Shown here: piece by piece, positions 1-8,676 of the stretch
Numbering within the stretch: the stretch's first letter is position 1
Layout of the letters: the number at the start of each line of letters is the position of its first letter
NCBI GenBank assembly: GCA_030425805.1
Contig: JAUHZC010000005.1
Location: 41,013 to 105,012 of the forward strand
DNA: 64,000 nt
Source of the DNA: Alphaproteobacteria bacterium
GTDB taxonomy: Bacteria; Pseudomonadota; Alphaproteobacteria; JAUHZC01
Direction of reading: 5' to 3'
Translations under genes and position numbers: made by a program
The notes under the pieces: generated by a model
The model's database searches: none
What the model was told of the DNA's origin: nothing
What the model saw: the letters and a program-made list of their open reading frames with translations, nothing else

Positions 1-2
1 TG

Positions 3-362
3 ATTCAGCTTTTGAAGCTCAGTCTTGGGGAGAGAGAAGACGTTCTTTCACGAGAAGAATTGGCAAGACTCTATAACCAGTACATTATAAATGAAGATCC
101 TCTGCGATGGGGTGGTATTAAATGGCCTGGTGGCAAAGATAAAATCAGTGCTCATTATGGGTTTGGGTGGCGGATTTTATCTCATAAAGATCATCCCCAA
201 ATGCCTTTTGTCTTTCATAGCGGATGGATCGAGGGTGTGCGAACCTTTATCGGATTTATTCCTTCCAAGAAGGTAGGAATTGTATATCTGCTTAATCACG
301 ACAAGAGAGCGCAACACCTAGAGGCCATGCAGCTTTGGTTTCAGTATTTGCGGAGTGCTTAA
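3..362 (+). CDS. Serine hydrolase / beta-lactamase family protein, C-terminal part
   Basis: The reading frame is open from the left edge of the window to a TAA at 360-362, so only the last ~119 residues are visible and the true start lies outside. The visible part resembles the C-terminal part of class C beta-lactamase / penicillin-binding-protein-like serine hydrolases: a YGFGWRI strand, then FHSGWIEGVRTFIGFIP, in which HSG would take the place of the K-T-G triad motif, followed by a strand ending in IVYLLN. The nucleophile motif S-x-x-K is outside the window. Substrate cannot be told; peptidoglycan-related or ester substrates are possible. The gene is convergent with dksA. Confidence 0.6.
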   Translation: MQLLKLSLGEREDVLSREELARLYNQYIINEDPLRWGGIKWPGGKDKISAHYGFGWRILSHKDHPQMPFVFHSGWIEGVRTFIGFIPSKKVGIVYLLNHDKRAQHLEAMQLWFQYLRSA

Positions 363-461
363 GGATATAAGGCCTTTGATGAGGGCGCAACAACAGAGCC
401 CATTTTTATGGATGCACAAATTCCCAGTAGGTATCATGCTGCTAGCGGATCCCTGTCCTAA

Positions 462-947
462 TTAATCGTCATCCCGATGAATCTTCTCAGCACGCTCGTG
501 GGCTTCTTGAGCTTCAATGCTCATTGTCGCAATCGGTCGGGCTTCGAGGCGGGCAATGGAGATTGGCTCTCCTGTATCTTCACAGTAGCCATATTCATCA
601 CTATCAATACGATCAAGAGCAGACTTAATCTTATTCAGAAGCTTGCGTTGACGGTCCCGTGCCCGGAGCTCAATGGCCCGGTCTGTTTCTGTCGAAGCAC
701 GATCATTTGAATCAGGAAGATTCTGTGTGTCTTCTTGAAGAGCATGAATTGTATCAGAGGAATCTTGCAAAAGCTCTTCCTGCCAAGTCACAAGTTTTTG
801 GCGGAAGTAGGCCTTCATCAAAGGATTCATGAATTCTTCTTCTGGAGTGGGGTGGTAATCAGGGGGAAGGAGCCGATCAATATCTCCTGTAACCCCGTTT
901 GTTGTGGTGTGTGAAGATTTGGTTTGTTTTTGTTTTGCGGCGGCCAT
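462..947 (-). CDS. dksA: RNA polymerase-binding transcription factor DksA
   Basis: DksA binds in the RNA polymerase secondary channel and, with ppGpp, adjusts transcription of rRNA and amino-acid genes. The N-terminal half is low-complexity, followed by the coiled coil with the DSSD acidic tip and the C-terminal globular part with CEDTGEPI and RLEARP, typical of alphaproteobacterial DksA. Only one cysteine remains in the usual four-cysteine zinc-finger area, so zinc is unlikely to be bound. An ATG at 962 is in frame, but the ATG at 947 is preceded by GGGAG at good spacing and gives the start MAAAKQ, so 947 was chosen (161 residues). It is a single gene transcribed away from trxA. Confidence 0.9.
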   Translation of the reverse strand: MAAAKQKQTKSSHTTTNGVTGDIDRLLPPDYHPTPEEEFMNPLMKAYFRQKLVTWQEELLQDSSDTIHALQEDTQNLPDSNDRASTETDRAIELRARDRQRKLLNKIKSALDRIDSDEYGYCEDTGEPISIARLEARPIATMSIEAQEAHERAEKIHRDDD

Positions 948-1103
948 ATTACGGTCTCCCATGGTATTCTATTAATTATATGAGGATTCTGGGAATAAAC
1001 AAGAATTCTCTGTGCTTTTTTTTCAAAAAATAGGCTATGGCTTCCCTTGTCAGGGAGGCTGAGAAAGCTTATTGTTGATAGGTAAGAATGTGGAGACAAG
1101 AGA

Positions 1104-1421
1104 ATGGCTGTTTTAGAAACTACCGATACTAATTTTGAAAATGATGTGCTGAAGAACGAAAAGCTTGTTCTTGTGGACTTTTGGGCCCCGTGGTGTGGTC
1201 CTTGTCAGGCTTTGGCTCCAACCCTTGATGCTCTTGCAACAAAGGTGGGTGAGGGCGTGCAAGTTGTAAAAGTGAATATTGATGATAATCCTGGGACGGC
1301 TTCTCAGTACGGTGTGCGCAGTATTCCTACGATGGTTCTCTTTAAAGAAGGCCAACCCGTTTCCACAAAAGTTGGCGCCCAAACTCTCCAAGCCTTGGAG
1401 GAGTGGGTGTCTCAAGCCTAA
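1104..1421 (+). CDS. trxA: Thioredoxin
   Basis: Small cytoplasmic thiol-disulfide oxidoreductase that supplies electrons to enzymes such as ribonucleotide reductase, methionine sulfoxide reductases and peroxiredoxins. The 105-residue length is standard. The active site W-C-G-P-C is at residues 30-34 within DFWAPWCGPC, and the cis-proline loop SIPT follows around residue 74. A GGAGAC ribosome-binding site precedes the ATG. It lies between divergent dksA and the downstream histidine kinase; the 46-base gap to the kinase contains a short GGGGC/GCCCC hairpin without a T tract. Confidence 0.95.
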   Translation: MAVLETTDTNFENDVLKNEKLVLVDFWAPWCGPCQALAPTLDALATKVGEGVQVVKVNIDDNPGTASQYGVRSIPTMVLFKEGQPVSTKVGAQTLQALEEWVSQA

Positions 1422-1467
1422 CCCATAAGGGGCCTCGCCCCATATTACAAAGACATGGTTTAAATTC

Positions 1468-3753
1468 GTGCCCCAACAACCGGTAAAAAATTTCCAAACG
1501 CATCAGCTCTTTACCCGGTTCAACCGAATCGTGACCATGTCTTATGTGGCGATCATTACCGCTGCAGCCCTTGTCTTTATTGGGGACTATAGCTCTTGGC
1601 AAAGTCGAGAGATTTATGCATACCAAACTTCGATAAATCGCCGAGCTGTGTCTTTGGATCGGCTTTTAGACGAAGTGTCGCATGCGCTTGTGGCTCTCCG
1701 TTCAACAGCAGAGCGTACACTTATTCTTCAAAAAAAGATGAACATCGAAAGCACCCTTTTCGGGAAAATTTCTCTTTCAGAAGATGGCAAGCGCTTTCAC
1801 CTTGACGGGCTTGGTGAAAATATTGATCGTGGCATGATTGGAAACATTTCAGGAATGGCGGATATTTCTTGGAAGGAGCCTCCTTTGTCTGATGAGATCA
1901 AGATGGCTTTAAACTTGAATCCATTTTTTCAAATGTTAAGTAATTCACTTACAGACGTGTCCAGTATTTTCTACACGTCGGCCAGTGGATTTCGCCATTA
2001 TTATCCTTGGTTTCACTCTTCAGAAAAATTTTACTACCCCAATCTTTTGGAAAAAGATTTCTTCCACCTTTCACGGCCAGAACAAAACCCCACCGGAAAG
2101 CCTGTATGGACAGGAACATATCTTGGTCGTACCACTGGGCAGCTGATTTTAAGCTGCTCTGCTCCCTTGTTTGATGAAAAATGCTTCATTGGAGTTCTTA
2201 CAATTAATATCGGCATTCAACATATTAAGAGTTTTGTTGAAAAGATGTTCTTTGGAGGGGCGTCGTCTTCAATGTTTGTGATTGCCCGAGGGGGGCGCAT
2301 TATTGCATCTCGTGACAAGAAAGGTGACATTATCAATATAGGGCACAAAACTTTTCCACGATTCATGGAGAAGCCTATGGAGGGTGTGCTTCATGAACTT
2401 GAAAAACCACATAGCCCAAAGAAAAATGCCTTTTCTCCTATTGAAGGGGAGAACCATTGGTTTATGGCTTCGCGGATTAAAAATGCTCCTTGGGCTCTTG
2501 TCTACGTTTTACCAAAACGGGACTTAGCATTAGATGCATTTGAGGCGACAGGAAATATGATTATTATCGTCGTGCTGACCCTATCCCTATTTTTGGTGAT
2601 TATCCAGGTCCTTATTCGTCGGGAATTTGTTGTGCCTGCACGCCAGCTTGTCTCTCACATTGAAAATGAATCACTGGGTCAAAAATCTAATATCAGAGCA
2701 AAGGTAAGCCAAGAAGCATGGTTGCCTTGGTTTAATTCTATTTCTGATGTGTTTGCGGAAAATAAGACACTGATTAAAAGTTTGGAGACACATATCCATA
2801 CGTTGGATGAGCGTGTCAAAGAGAGAACAAAACTCTTGGCTCGCAAAAATCGCCAGCTAGAAAAAGCACTTTCAGACCTGAAGGTTGCCCAAGAGCAAAT
2901 CGTTGTTCAAGAGAAGTTGGCGAGCTTGGGATCTTTGACAGCTGGAATCGCCCATGAAATGAAGAATCCGTTGAATTTCATCGTGAATTTTTCTGAAGTG
3001 AGTGAAGAACTTATTGATGAAATCAAGGAAGATCTCTCTGGAAAAGTGAAAACCCCTGAAGTTTTACAGACAATGGAAGATCTCAAGGACAATCTGCGCT
3101 TTATCAATGATCATGGTCATCGAGCAGACAATATCATCCGAAGTATGTTGATGCACTCTCGGGAAAGTGATGGTAATAAGCGTCCGACAAATTTAAATGA
3201 TCTTATTGAGGAGAGTGCTGCTCTTGCTCTTTCAGGCTTTAGAGGCCAAGAACGCGTTTCTGATATTAAGTTGGTCAAACAATTTGACGATAATATTCCG
3301 CTTTCGAATGTGGTTGCTGAGGACTTAGGACGGGTCTTTATGAACCTTATTAACAACTCTTGCTATGCTTTGATTGAAAAATTTAAGTCTCTTGAAACAA
3401 AAGAGCTCCCAACCATTTGGCTTAAGACTGAATTTAATGCAGGCAAAAACCATATCTTGGTTGAGGTAAAAGATAATGGAACAGGGATTCCTACTAAGCT
3501 TCGCCGCAAGATTTTTGAGCCTTTTTATACAACAAAACCTGTTGGGCAGGGGACTGGACTTGGGCTTTCGCTAAGCTATGACATCGTTGTTCAGCAAAAC
3601 AAAGGAACAATGATGGTTGATAGTCAAGAAGGTGAATATACAACCTTTGTTATGACTTTCCCAGCGATGGGTGGAGAGGCTGAGCTGGATGAAAATCAAG
3701 ATGATATAGAGGATGATTTTGATGATGAATCCCTTGATTCAGCTTCAGCATAA
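1468..3753 (+). CDS. Membrane sensor histidine kinase
   Basis: A 761-residue two-component sensor. A first membrane segment lies around residues 24-42, followed by a large extracytoplasmic sensor region of about 320 residues (possibly Cache-like; not certain) and a second membrane segment around 365-385. A coiled coil around 440-485 leads into the HisKA domain. The phospho-acceptor is His496 in GIAHEMKNP. The HATPase domain shows an N box (FMNLINNS), G1 box (DNGTGIP), F box (FEPFYTTK) and G2 box (GTGLGLSL). The start is a GTG; an ATG 23 codons later would sit at the edge of the first membrane segment. The acidic tail overlaps the next gene by 41 bases. No response regulator is adjacent, so the partner is unknown. 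Confidence 0.85.
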   Translation: MPQQPVKNFQTHQLFTRFNRIVTMSYVAIITAAALVFIGDYSSWQSREIYAYQTSINRRAVSLDRLLDEVSHALVALRSTAERTLILQKKMNIESTLFGKISLSEDGKRFHLDGLGENIDRGMIGNISGMADISWKEPPLSDEIKMALNLNPFFQMLSNSLTDVSSIFYTSASGFRHYYPWFHSSEKFYYPNLLEKDFFHLSRPEQNPTGKPVWTGTYLGRTTGQLILSCSAPLFDEKCFIGVLTINIGIQHIKSFVEKMFFGGASSSMFVIARGGRIIASRDKKGDIINIGHKTFPRFMEKPMEGVLHELEKPHSPKKNAFSPIEGENHWFMASRIKNAPWALVYVLPKRDLALDAFEATGNMIIIVVLTLSLFLVIIQVLIRREFVVPARQLVSHIENESLGQKSNIRAKVSQEAWLPWFNSISDVFAENKTLIKSLETHIHTLDERVKERTKLLARKNRQLEKALSDLKVAQEQIVVQEKLASLGSLTAGIAHEMKNPLNFIVNFSEVSEELIDEIKEDLSGKVKTPEVLQTMEDLKDNLRFINDHGHRADNIIRSMLMHSRESDGNKRPTNLNDLIEESAALALSGFRGQERVSDIKLVKQFDDNIPLSNVVAEDLGRVFMNLINNSCYALIEKFKSLETKELPTIWLKTEFNAGKNHILVEVKDNGTGIPTKLRRKIFEPFYTTKPVGQGTGLGLSLSYDIVVQQNKGTMMVDSQEGEYTTFVMTFPAMGGEAELDENQDDIEDDFDDESLDSASA

Positions 3754-5416
3754 GCTAAAAGAAGAAAGTAAGTTAGAGGGGATTTTTATTCCCCATGGAG
3801 ATATGCATCTGGGAGAATACCTTCTGGAGCACGATGAAGTCTTGCGCTTTTTGACGGGATTTTCTGGATCAGCAGGTTGGCTAGTAGTGACAGCAGATCA
3901 AGCCGCACTTTTCGTGGATAGCCGCTACACACTTCAAGCAAAAGAGCAGTGCCAAGGTCAGGGCCTGGCAGTTCTTGATATGGGTTTTCAGAATTTGAAA
4001 GCGTGGATTCAAAAAAGGGTCGGAAAAGTACCCTTGGGTGTGAACCCCAAGATCCTTTCTTTTCAACTCTGGGAGCAGTTGCAGAAAGCAGGGATTTCTT
4101 TGGCTTCTATTCCAGAAGAGTTTTATACAGATTCTTGGGACAACCGCCCTGCAGCACCTTGCTCCCCCTTCCAAAATTATGATGAGCGTTATGCAGGAAG
4201 ATCATTTTCCAAAAAATTACAAGATGTACAACAGACCCTCAAAGATCAAGGAGTGGCTGGATATCCCGGTACAGACCCACATGAGATCGCGTGGCTTTTG
4301 AATGTGCGCGGGAAAGACCTTTCTTTTACGCCTATCAACCATTGTTTCTGTTGGATTCCTGCTGAGGGCAAGCCTTCTCTTTATGCTCATCACAAGCCCC
4401 AAGAAGTAGATGTAGAGGTTTTTCCTTATGAGGCGTTTTATGAAGACTGCCAGCAGCAATGGTCATTAGAAAAAGTTTTGCTTCCAACTGAGGCTCCCGC
4501 TGCATTACACCTGATTTTTAAAGAAAAGGTTTCTGGAAAAAGCCCTTTGTCTCTTCCAAAGGCTATGAAGAATGAGATTGAAATTCAGGGAAGCCAGGAA
4601 GCGCATCAAAAAGATGGCATTGCCCTTTGTAAGCATTTTGCTTGGCTTCAGGAAAAATTAGATGATGGTGAAGAGGTGAGCGAACTTGACAGCGCTCATC
4701 ATCTTCAATTTCTTCGGGCGCAACAATCAGGGTATTGGGGAGAAAGTTTTCCCGCTATCAGTGGAATGGGCCCCCATGGTGCCATTGTCCATTACAGGGT
4801 GGATAAAGGTTCAGATATCCCTCTTTCAAAAGAGGGGCTCTATCTTTTAGATTCGGGAGGGCAATACCTGGGTGGGACAACAGATGTAACCCGCACACTT
4901 TGTTTTGGCACGCCCACAAGAAAACAAATTGAGGCCTATACGGCAGTTCTCAAAGGGCTCATCCGCCTCTCTCAGGTCAGGTTCCCTAAAGGCACAACTG
5001 GGGGGCAGCTGGATGCCCTGGCAAGAGAGGCTTTGTGGCAACTGGGGTTAGATTACGGTCATGGCACAGGGCATGGGGTTGGGAATTTCCTGGGTGTGCA
5101 TGAAGGGCCAGCCTCAATTTCACCCCGGTCTCGGGAACCATTGCTTCCGGGGATGATTTTGTCTGTTGAGCCAGGTGTTTATTTGGAAGGTCAATTTGGC
5201 ATTCGGCTTGAAAATCTTGTGCTTGTGATTGAAAAGCAGGAAGGATTCTGTGAATTTGAGACGCTAACTTTGGCTCCGTTTCAGAAGAAACTAATAGATT
5301 TTGGAGTATTAACAGACCAAGAGAAAATTTGGTTTGAGTCTTATCAGAAGAACCTTGTAAAGCTGCTGAGTCCAGATCTTTCCCCTCAAGCTAAAACTTA
5401 TATGCTTGAGGGATAG
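3713..5416 (+). CDS. pepP: Xaa-Pro aminopeptidase (M24 family, aminopeptidase P)
   Basis: Cytosolic metallopeptidase that removes the N-terminal residue from peptides with proline in position two. The 567 residues match the long, three-domain aminopeptidase P form. The two N-terminal creatinase-like domains are followed by the C-terminal pita-bread domain. The dinuclear metal ligands are visible: aspartates in LLDSGGQY and GTTDVTRT, histidine in GHGTGHGVG, and glutamates in LSVEPG and IRLENL. The start lies inside the end of the histidine kinase gene, which implies translational coupling; an in-frame ATG at 3725 is an alternative. Symbol given by family resemblance. Confidence 0.9.
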   Translation: MILMMNPLIQLQHKLKEESKLEGIFIPHGDMHLGEYLLEHDEVLRFLTGFSGSAGWLVVTADQAALFVDSRYTLQAKEQCQGQGLAVLDMGFQNLKAWIQKRVGKVPLGVNPKILSFQLWEQLQKAGISLASIPEEFYTDSWDNRPAAPCSPFQNYDERYAGRSFSKKLQDVQQTLKDQGVAGYPGTDPHEIAWLLNVRGKDLSFTPINHCFCWIPAEGKPSLYAHHKPQEVDVEVFPYEAFYEDCQQQWSLEKVLLPTEAPAALHLIFKEKVSGKSPLSLPKAMKNEIEIQGSQEAHQKDGIALCKHFAWLQEKLDDGEEVSELDSAHHLQFLRAQQSGYWGESFPAISGMGPHGAIVHYRVDKGSDIPLSKEGLYLLDSGGQYLGGTTDVTRTLCFGTPTRKQIEAYTAVLKGLIRLSQVRFPKGTTGGQLDALAREALWQLGLDYGHGTGHGVGNFLGVHEGPASISPRSREPLLPGMILSVEPGVYLEGQFGIRLENLVLVIEKQEGFCEFETLTLAPFQKKLIDFGVLTDQEKIWFESYQKNLVKLLSPDLSPQAKTYMLEG

Positions 5417-5477
5417 GTTAATAAAATAATAAGGTTTTTTCTGTATGATCAAACTAGATCTAACTGCGGAAAGAGCC

Positions 5478-6359
5478 ATGAAACTTTTGGTAATGACAGC
5501 ATTTGTATGGAGTCTTATTGGAACAGCGGATGCAGCCGGGCTCCGACGTTCATATTCACAAGGGGCATTTGACCAGAGAGGTGGGGCTCCTGATCTTCGG
5601 CGCACACAAAGTGATAGAACAGCGGCAATGCCCGCTGATGCGAGAGTAATGAATTTTGTAAAGCTTTTACGGATGAAAGAAGCTTCCGGAGAGTTAATGA
5701 ATAAAAAGCAATTGGATTTCTTAGAAAAATATAAGGATTTGCAGCTCAGTCCCGCAGATGAACAAGCAATTCGTACTAAGCGTGATAAAACTCTTGCTGC
5801 GATCCGTCAAAAAAAAGCAAAGCCTAAAGGAATGATGGGAATGTTTGGGATGGGCGGACTTTCTCAGGCAGAACAAGCTTTTTTGACAAGGAATCAAAAT
5901 CGTACGATCACTGCAGATGCTTCTGGGATGGAAGTTCGGGACGTTCAAGTGCCTGCTCAAAAGACCGAAAAAAGTGGCTCAGCCGTTCAAATTCTTGGAA
6001 TGCGCCTTAGCACCTCCCCCTTTGCTAACCTGGTGACACCAGGCTCTGGAGTGGGCCAAGCAAGGGCATCCCTGGATGTCACGGAACTTCATCAATCTCC
6101 GTTTTTAGTGATAGCTAAAGGGGGCGGGAAACAGTATCAAATGCCAGCTGCTTTAGGGGCTCGAATAGATCATCAAGTTTCTGCCACAAGCCGTCGGGAC
6201 GCATACAGAAAAGGGTTGGATGAGCAGGGTCGAGCTGCAATGGATGCTATCCGAGCAGAGCGTGCTGCACAACGTCTTGCGCCTGAGGAAGATGTGGATC
6301 TTCGGGGGAGCTTCATGGATCAGAACATGGAAGACGATGATCTAGCTGGCGCCTTTTAG
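5478..6359 (+). CDS. Exported protein of unknown function
   Basis: Not recognised. From the ATG at 5478, which has GGAAAGAG five bases upstream, the protein begins with a clear signal peptide (MKLLVMTAFVWSLIGTADAA) and a probable cleavage after TADA-A. An in-frame ATG at 5445 has no ribosome-binding site and would bury the signal. The mature part (~270 residues) is basic and low in cysteine, with a Met/Gly-rich patch (GMMGMFGMGG) around residue 125 and a helical, charged C-terminus ending DDDLAGAF. It follows pepP by about 60 bases and is convergent with dciA, six bases apart. Periplasmic or secreted location is inferred. Confidence 0.7.
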   Translation: MKLLVMTAFVWSLIGTADAAGLRRSYSQGAFDQRGGAPDLRRTQSDRTAAMPADARVMNFVKLLRMKEASGELMNKKQLDFLEKYKDLQLSPADEQAIRTKRDKTLAAIRQKKAKPKGMMGMFGMGGLSQAEQAFLTRNQNRTITADASGMEVRDVQVPAQKTEKSGSAVQILGMRLSTSPFANLVTPGSGVGQARASLDVTELHQSPFLVIAKGGGKQYQMPAALGARIDHQVSATSRRDAYRKGLDEQGRAAMDAIRAERAAQRLAPEEDVDLRGSFMDQNMEDDDLAGAF

Positions 6360-6365
6360 GGATTT

Positions 6366-6812
6366 TTAGCGCCTTTCTAAGGCTTTTTCTAAACGTGTAA
6401 GAGCTTCTTCAAGGGTTTTGGGCTTTCCCAAGGCTGAAGAATCTTTTTTTTGTGCGGTTTGGAGTGGTGTGTTTTCTAACTTATCTACAGGGTGACTCGT
6501 GATTTTGAGAATGACTTCCTGGCCCAGCGTCATATTAATTTTTTCTTTTAAAACATCCTTATAGTAGTGAAAAGCCATTGCCCCATGGCGCACAAGCTTG
6601 ACTTTAAGTGTCCCCCGATGAGAGAGGGATTCAGGCTCGACAAGTCCTTGCCACTCAGGTGCTATAATTTGAGGCCAATCCATAAAGAGGCGAATGAGAT
6701 GGGGATTTTTCTTTCCTAAACCCTTCTTCATATGGTTATGTAGGGCTTGCGTGAGCGGAACAAAATAAGGATGAAACATGTGACTCAGGCCCCAAAAATC
6801 TCCTTTCACCAT
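6366..6812 (-). CDS. DUF721/DciA family protein
   Basis: Matches the DUF721 family by its N-terminal helical domain with the conserved WPQIIAPEW motif and the following basic strand region (TLKVKLVRHGAMAFHYY). Members include DciA, which helps load the replicative helicase in bacteria lacking DnaC, so a role in replication initiation is likely but inferred. The ATG at 6812 has GGGAGAGA upstream (149 residues); an ATG at 6779 is possible. Both starts overlap the 5' end of divergent mutY. The C-terminal tail is rich in Lys and Glu and probably disordered. The neighbouring divergent mutY is a recurrent partner of this family in alphaproteobacteria. Confidence 0.75.
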   Translation of the reverse strand: MVKGDFWGLSHMFHPYFVPLTQALHNHMKKGLGKKNPHLIRLFMDWPQIIAPEWQGLVEPESLSHRGTLKVKLVRHGAMAFHYYKDVLKEKINMTLGQEVILKITSHPVDKLENTPLQTAQKKDSSALGKPKTLEEALTRLEKALERR

Positions 6813-7871
6813 AACCGATCTCTCCCTCAAGCCCAAGACCTGATTGCCTGGTATCGGGATCAGGGGCGAGATTTGCCCTGGCGGCATCTTACCCATGATC
6901 CTTATAGTGTCTGGCTTTCAGAGATTATGCTTCAGCAGACAACAGTTGTGACTGTCATTGATTATTTTCATAAATTTCGGGAGGCTTTTCCAACGGTCCA
7001 AGATCTGGCAGCAAGCCCTTTAGACAAAGTCCTCCATTTATGGCAGGGGCTTGGGTATTATTCTCGTGCTAGGAATTTGCATAAGTGCGCTCAGGTTCTT
7101 GTGCGTGAGTATCAGAGTGTTTTCCCAAAAACTGCGGTAGAGCTGGAGAAACTTCCTGGGATTGGACCCTATACAGCTGCGGCTATTGCAAGTATTTGCT
7201 TTGATGAGCCGGCAGCCATTGTGGATGGGAATGTGATTCGGGTGATTAGCCGTTTGTTCCAGGTTGAAACACCTGTCCCGCAATCTTTGCCTGAAGTTCG
7301 TTCTCTTGCTCAGGCTCTTACGCCCCAGGAACATGCGGGAGATTATGCCCAAGCTATTATGGATTTGGGGGCAACAATTTGTCGTCCCAAGTCTCCTTTA
7401 TGTCTCCTTTGTCCCTGGCAGTCAGCCTGCGGTGCAGCACAGCTTGGGGTGCCTGAGGACTACCCAAAGAAAGAGAAGAAAGCGCCCTTACCTCAGAAAT
7501 ATGGCGTCTTCTTTTTCTATACGCATGGCCAACACTTCTGGGCGGAGCGTCGGCCAGAAAAGGGATTGCTTGGGGGGTTAATGGCTTTTCCTTCTACGGC
7601 TTGGGCTGAAGACCCTCTTCCTCTTGAGGTGCCAGAGTCTTTTGCTCCCTATGGTTCAGAAGATTTGCAGCTCTTTGAAAAGGCTGTAGCACATACTTTT
7701 ACGCACTTTAAATTAACGATGCAAATTGCACAGATTCCTGTTGCCCAGGCAGACCCCCTGAGTAATCAAGGTCAATGGATTGCATGGTCCGATATAGACG
7801 CCCATGCCTGGCCAACTTTGATGAAGAAGGTCTTCAAGGTTATCGCCGAAAACTATTGCGTTGGGGCATAA
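6771..7871 (+). CDS. mutY: A/G-specific adenine DNA glycosylase MutY
   Basis: Removes adenine mispaired with 8-oxoguanine in base-excision repair. Numbering from ATG 6771 gives 366 residues. The catalytic glutamate is E51 in SEIMLQQT, the helix-hairpin-helix is LPGIGPYTAAAIA (128-140), and the catalytic aspartate is D152 in VDGNV. The iron-sulfur cluster ligands C204, C211, C214 and C220 have the canonical C-x6-C-x2-C-x5-C spacing. The C-terminal NUDIX-like domain that reads 8-oxoG is present (residues ~235-360). The chosen start has AATAAGG upstream; it lies inside the opposing dciA-like gene. Confidence 0.95.
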   Translation: MKHVTQAPKISFHHNRSLPQAQDLIAWYRDQGRDLPWRHLTHDPYSVWLSEIMLQQTTVVTVIDYFHKFREAFPTVQDLAASPLDKVLHLWQGLGYYSRARNLHKCAQVLVREYQSVFPKTAVELEKLPGIGPYTAAAIASICFDEPAAIVDGNVIRVISRLFQVETPVPQSLPEVRSLAQALTPQEHAGDYAQAIMDLGATICRPKSPLCLLCPWQSACGAAQLGVPEDYPKKEKKAPLPQKYGVFFFYTHGQHFWAERRPEKGLLGGLMAFPSTAWAEDPLPLEVPESFAPYGSEDLQLFEKAVAHTFTHFKLTMQIAQIPVAQADPLSNQGQWIAWSDIDAHAWPTLMKKVFKVIAENYCVGA

Positions 7872-7895
7872 GATTTGATAATAAAATCATACCCG

Positions 7896-7971
7896 GCCGG
7901 GTTAGCTCAATTGGTAGAGCAACTGATTTGTAATCAGTAGGCTGTTGGTTCGAGTCCGACACCCGGCACCA
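7896..7971 (+). tRNA. tRNA-Thr (anticodon UGU)
   Basis: A full cloverleaf can be drawn. The acceptor stem pairs GCCGGGT (7896-7902) with ACCCGGC (7961-7967), followed by discriminator A and an encoded CCA (7969-7971). The D arm contains GCTCAATTGGTAGAGC. The anticodon stem ACTGA/TCAGT encloses loop TTTGTAA, giving anticodon TGT at 7929-7931. The T arm contains GGTTCGAGTCC. It lies 24 bases after mutY on the same strand, so co-transcription with mutY is possible. Confidence 0.97.
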
Positions 7972-8020
7972 TTCCCCACCACATTCCTAAAAATTTCTAG
8001 AATTTGCTTTGGGAGGTTCC

Positions 8021-8467
8021 GTGATTCAGATTCAAGAGTTTACTGAAAAGCACTTTAAGAGCCTCATCCCTCTTTTGGATCAGCTGGGCTACCCGACAAC
8101 AGAAGAGGATTTAAGGAGACGGTATAAACAATGCCAGGCCAAAGGCGAAATTGGAGTAAGGATATCTGTCATGGATGAAAAGGTGATAGGTTTTGTCGCC
8201 TGGTCACGTGTCCCCTTGTTAATTTCAGATAAAATGAGATATCACATTGATGCTTTGGGTGTTGATGAGGCTTATCGCGGTAAAGGAATTGGAAAAGCTC
8301 TTTTACAGTACGTTGAGCAACAAGCAGAAAGAGACAGACCTGCATTCCTTGATTTGATCTCAGGACAGCATAGGGCCGCAAAGGGAACCCATGCCTTTTA
8401 TAAAAAACTCGGGTTTCACAATGAAGGTCCCACTGGAAAAATATATTTAAGAAAAGATCTTTATTAA
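8021..8467 (+). CDS. GNAT family N-acetyltransferase
   Basis: A 148-residue acetyl-CoA-dependent acyltransferase of unknown substrate. The acetyl-CoA pyrophosphate-binding loop is seen as the family motif in VDEAYRGKGIGKALLQ, preceded by the beta-4 strand ending in IDALGV, and the C-terminal region has the HAFYKKLGF signature that closes the fold. The GTG at 8021 is chosen because GGGAGG lies four bases upstream; a TTG at 8009 would place that ribosome-binding site inside the gene. It follows the tRNA-Thr gene by about 50 bases. Confidence 0.88.
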   Translation: MIQIQEFTEKHFKSLIPLLDQLGYPTTEEDLRRRYKQCQAKGEIGVRISVMDEKVIGFVAWSRVPLLISDKMRYHIDALGVDEAYRGKGIGKALLQYVEQQAERDRPAFLDLISGQHRAAKGTHAFYKKLGFHNEGPTGKIYLRKDLY

Positions 8468-8625
8468 GGGCACCCATAAAAAGAGTGATGATTTTGGTCA
8501 GAGAATTTATCTTGGGTTTGAGACTCAAGTCCATAAGTATTGCACCCATCTTTCTATGACATTAGACAAAACCCCCTGAGGAAATCAGTTAATAACAATT
8601 ATTATGGAAAAGTACTTTATAAAAA

Positions 8626-8653
8626 TTGACAAAATAAAAAAATAATATATATT
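8626..8653 (+). promoter_or_regulatory. Sigma-70-type promoter
   Basis: TTGACA at 8626-8631 and TATATT at 8648-8653 are separated by 16 bases in a very A+T-rich stretch. The -35 is a perfect consensus. It sits 23 bases before the ATG of the exported orphan gene at 8677, leaving a short leader. The 209-base gap from 8468 to 8676 otherwise shows no gene or RNA that could be supported. Confidence 0.6.
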
Positions 8654-8676
8654 TTTCAATAATATTAATTTAAGGG

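Noticed and set aside
1429..1441. Hairpin GGGGC/GCCCC after trxA as terminator
   Set aside because: The stem is only five base pairs and no T run follows.
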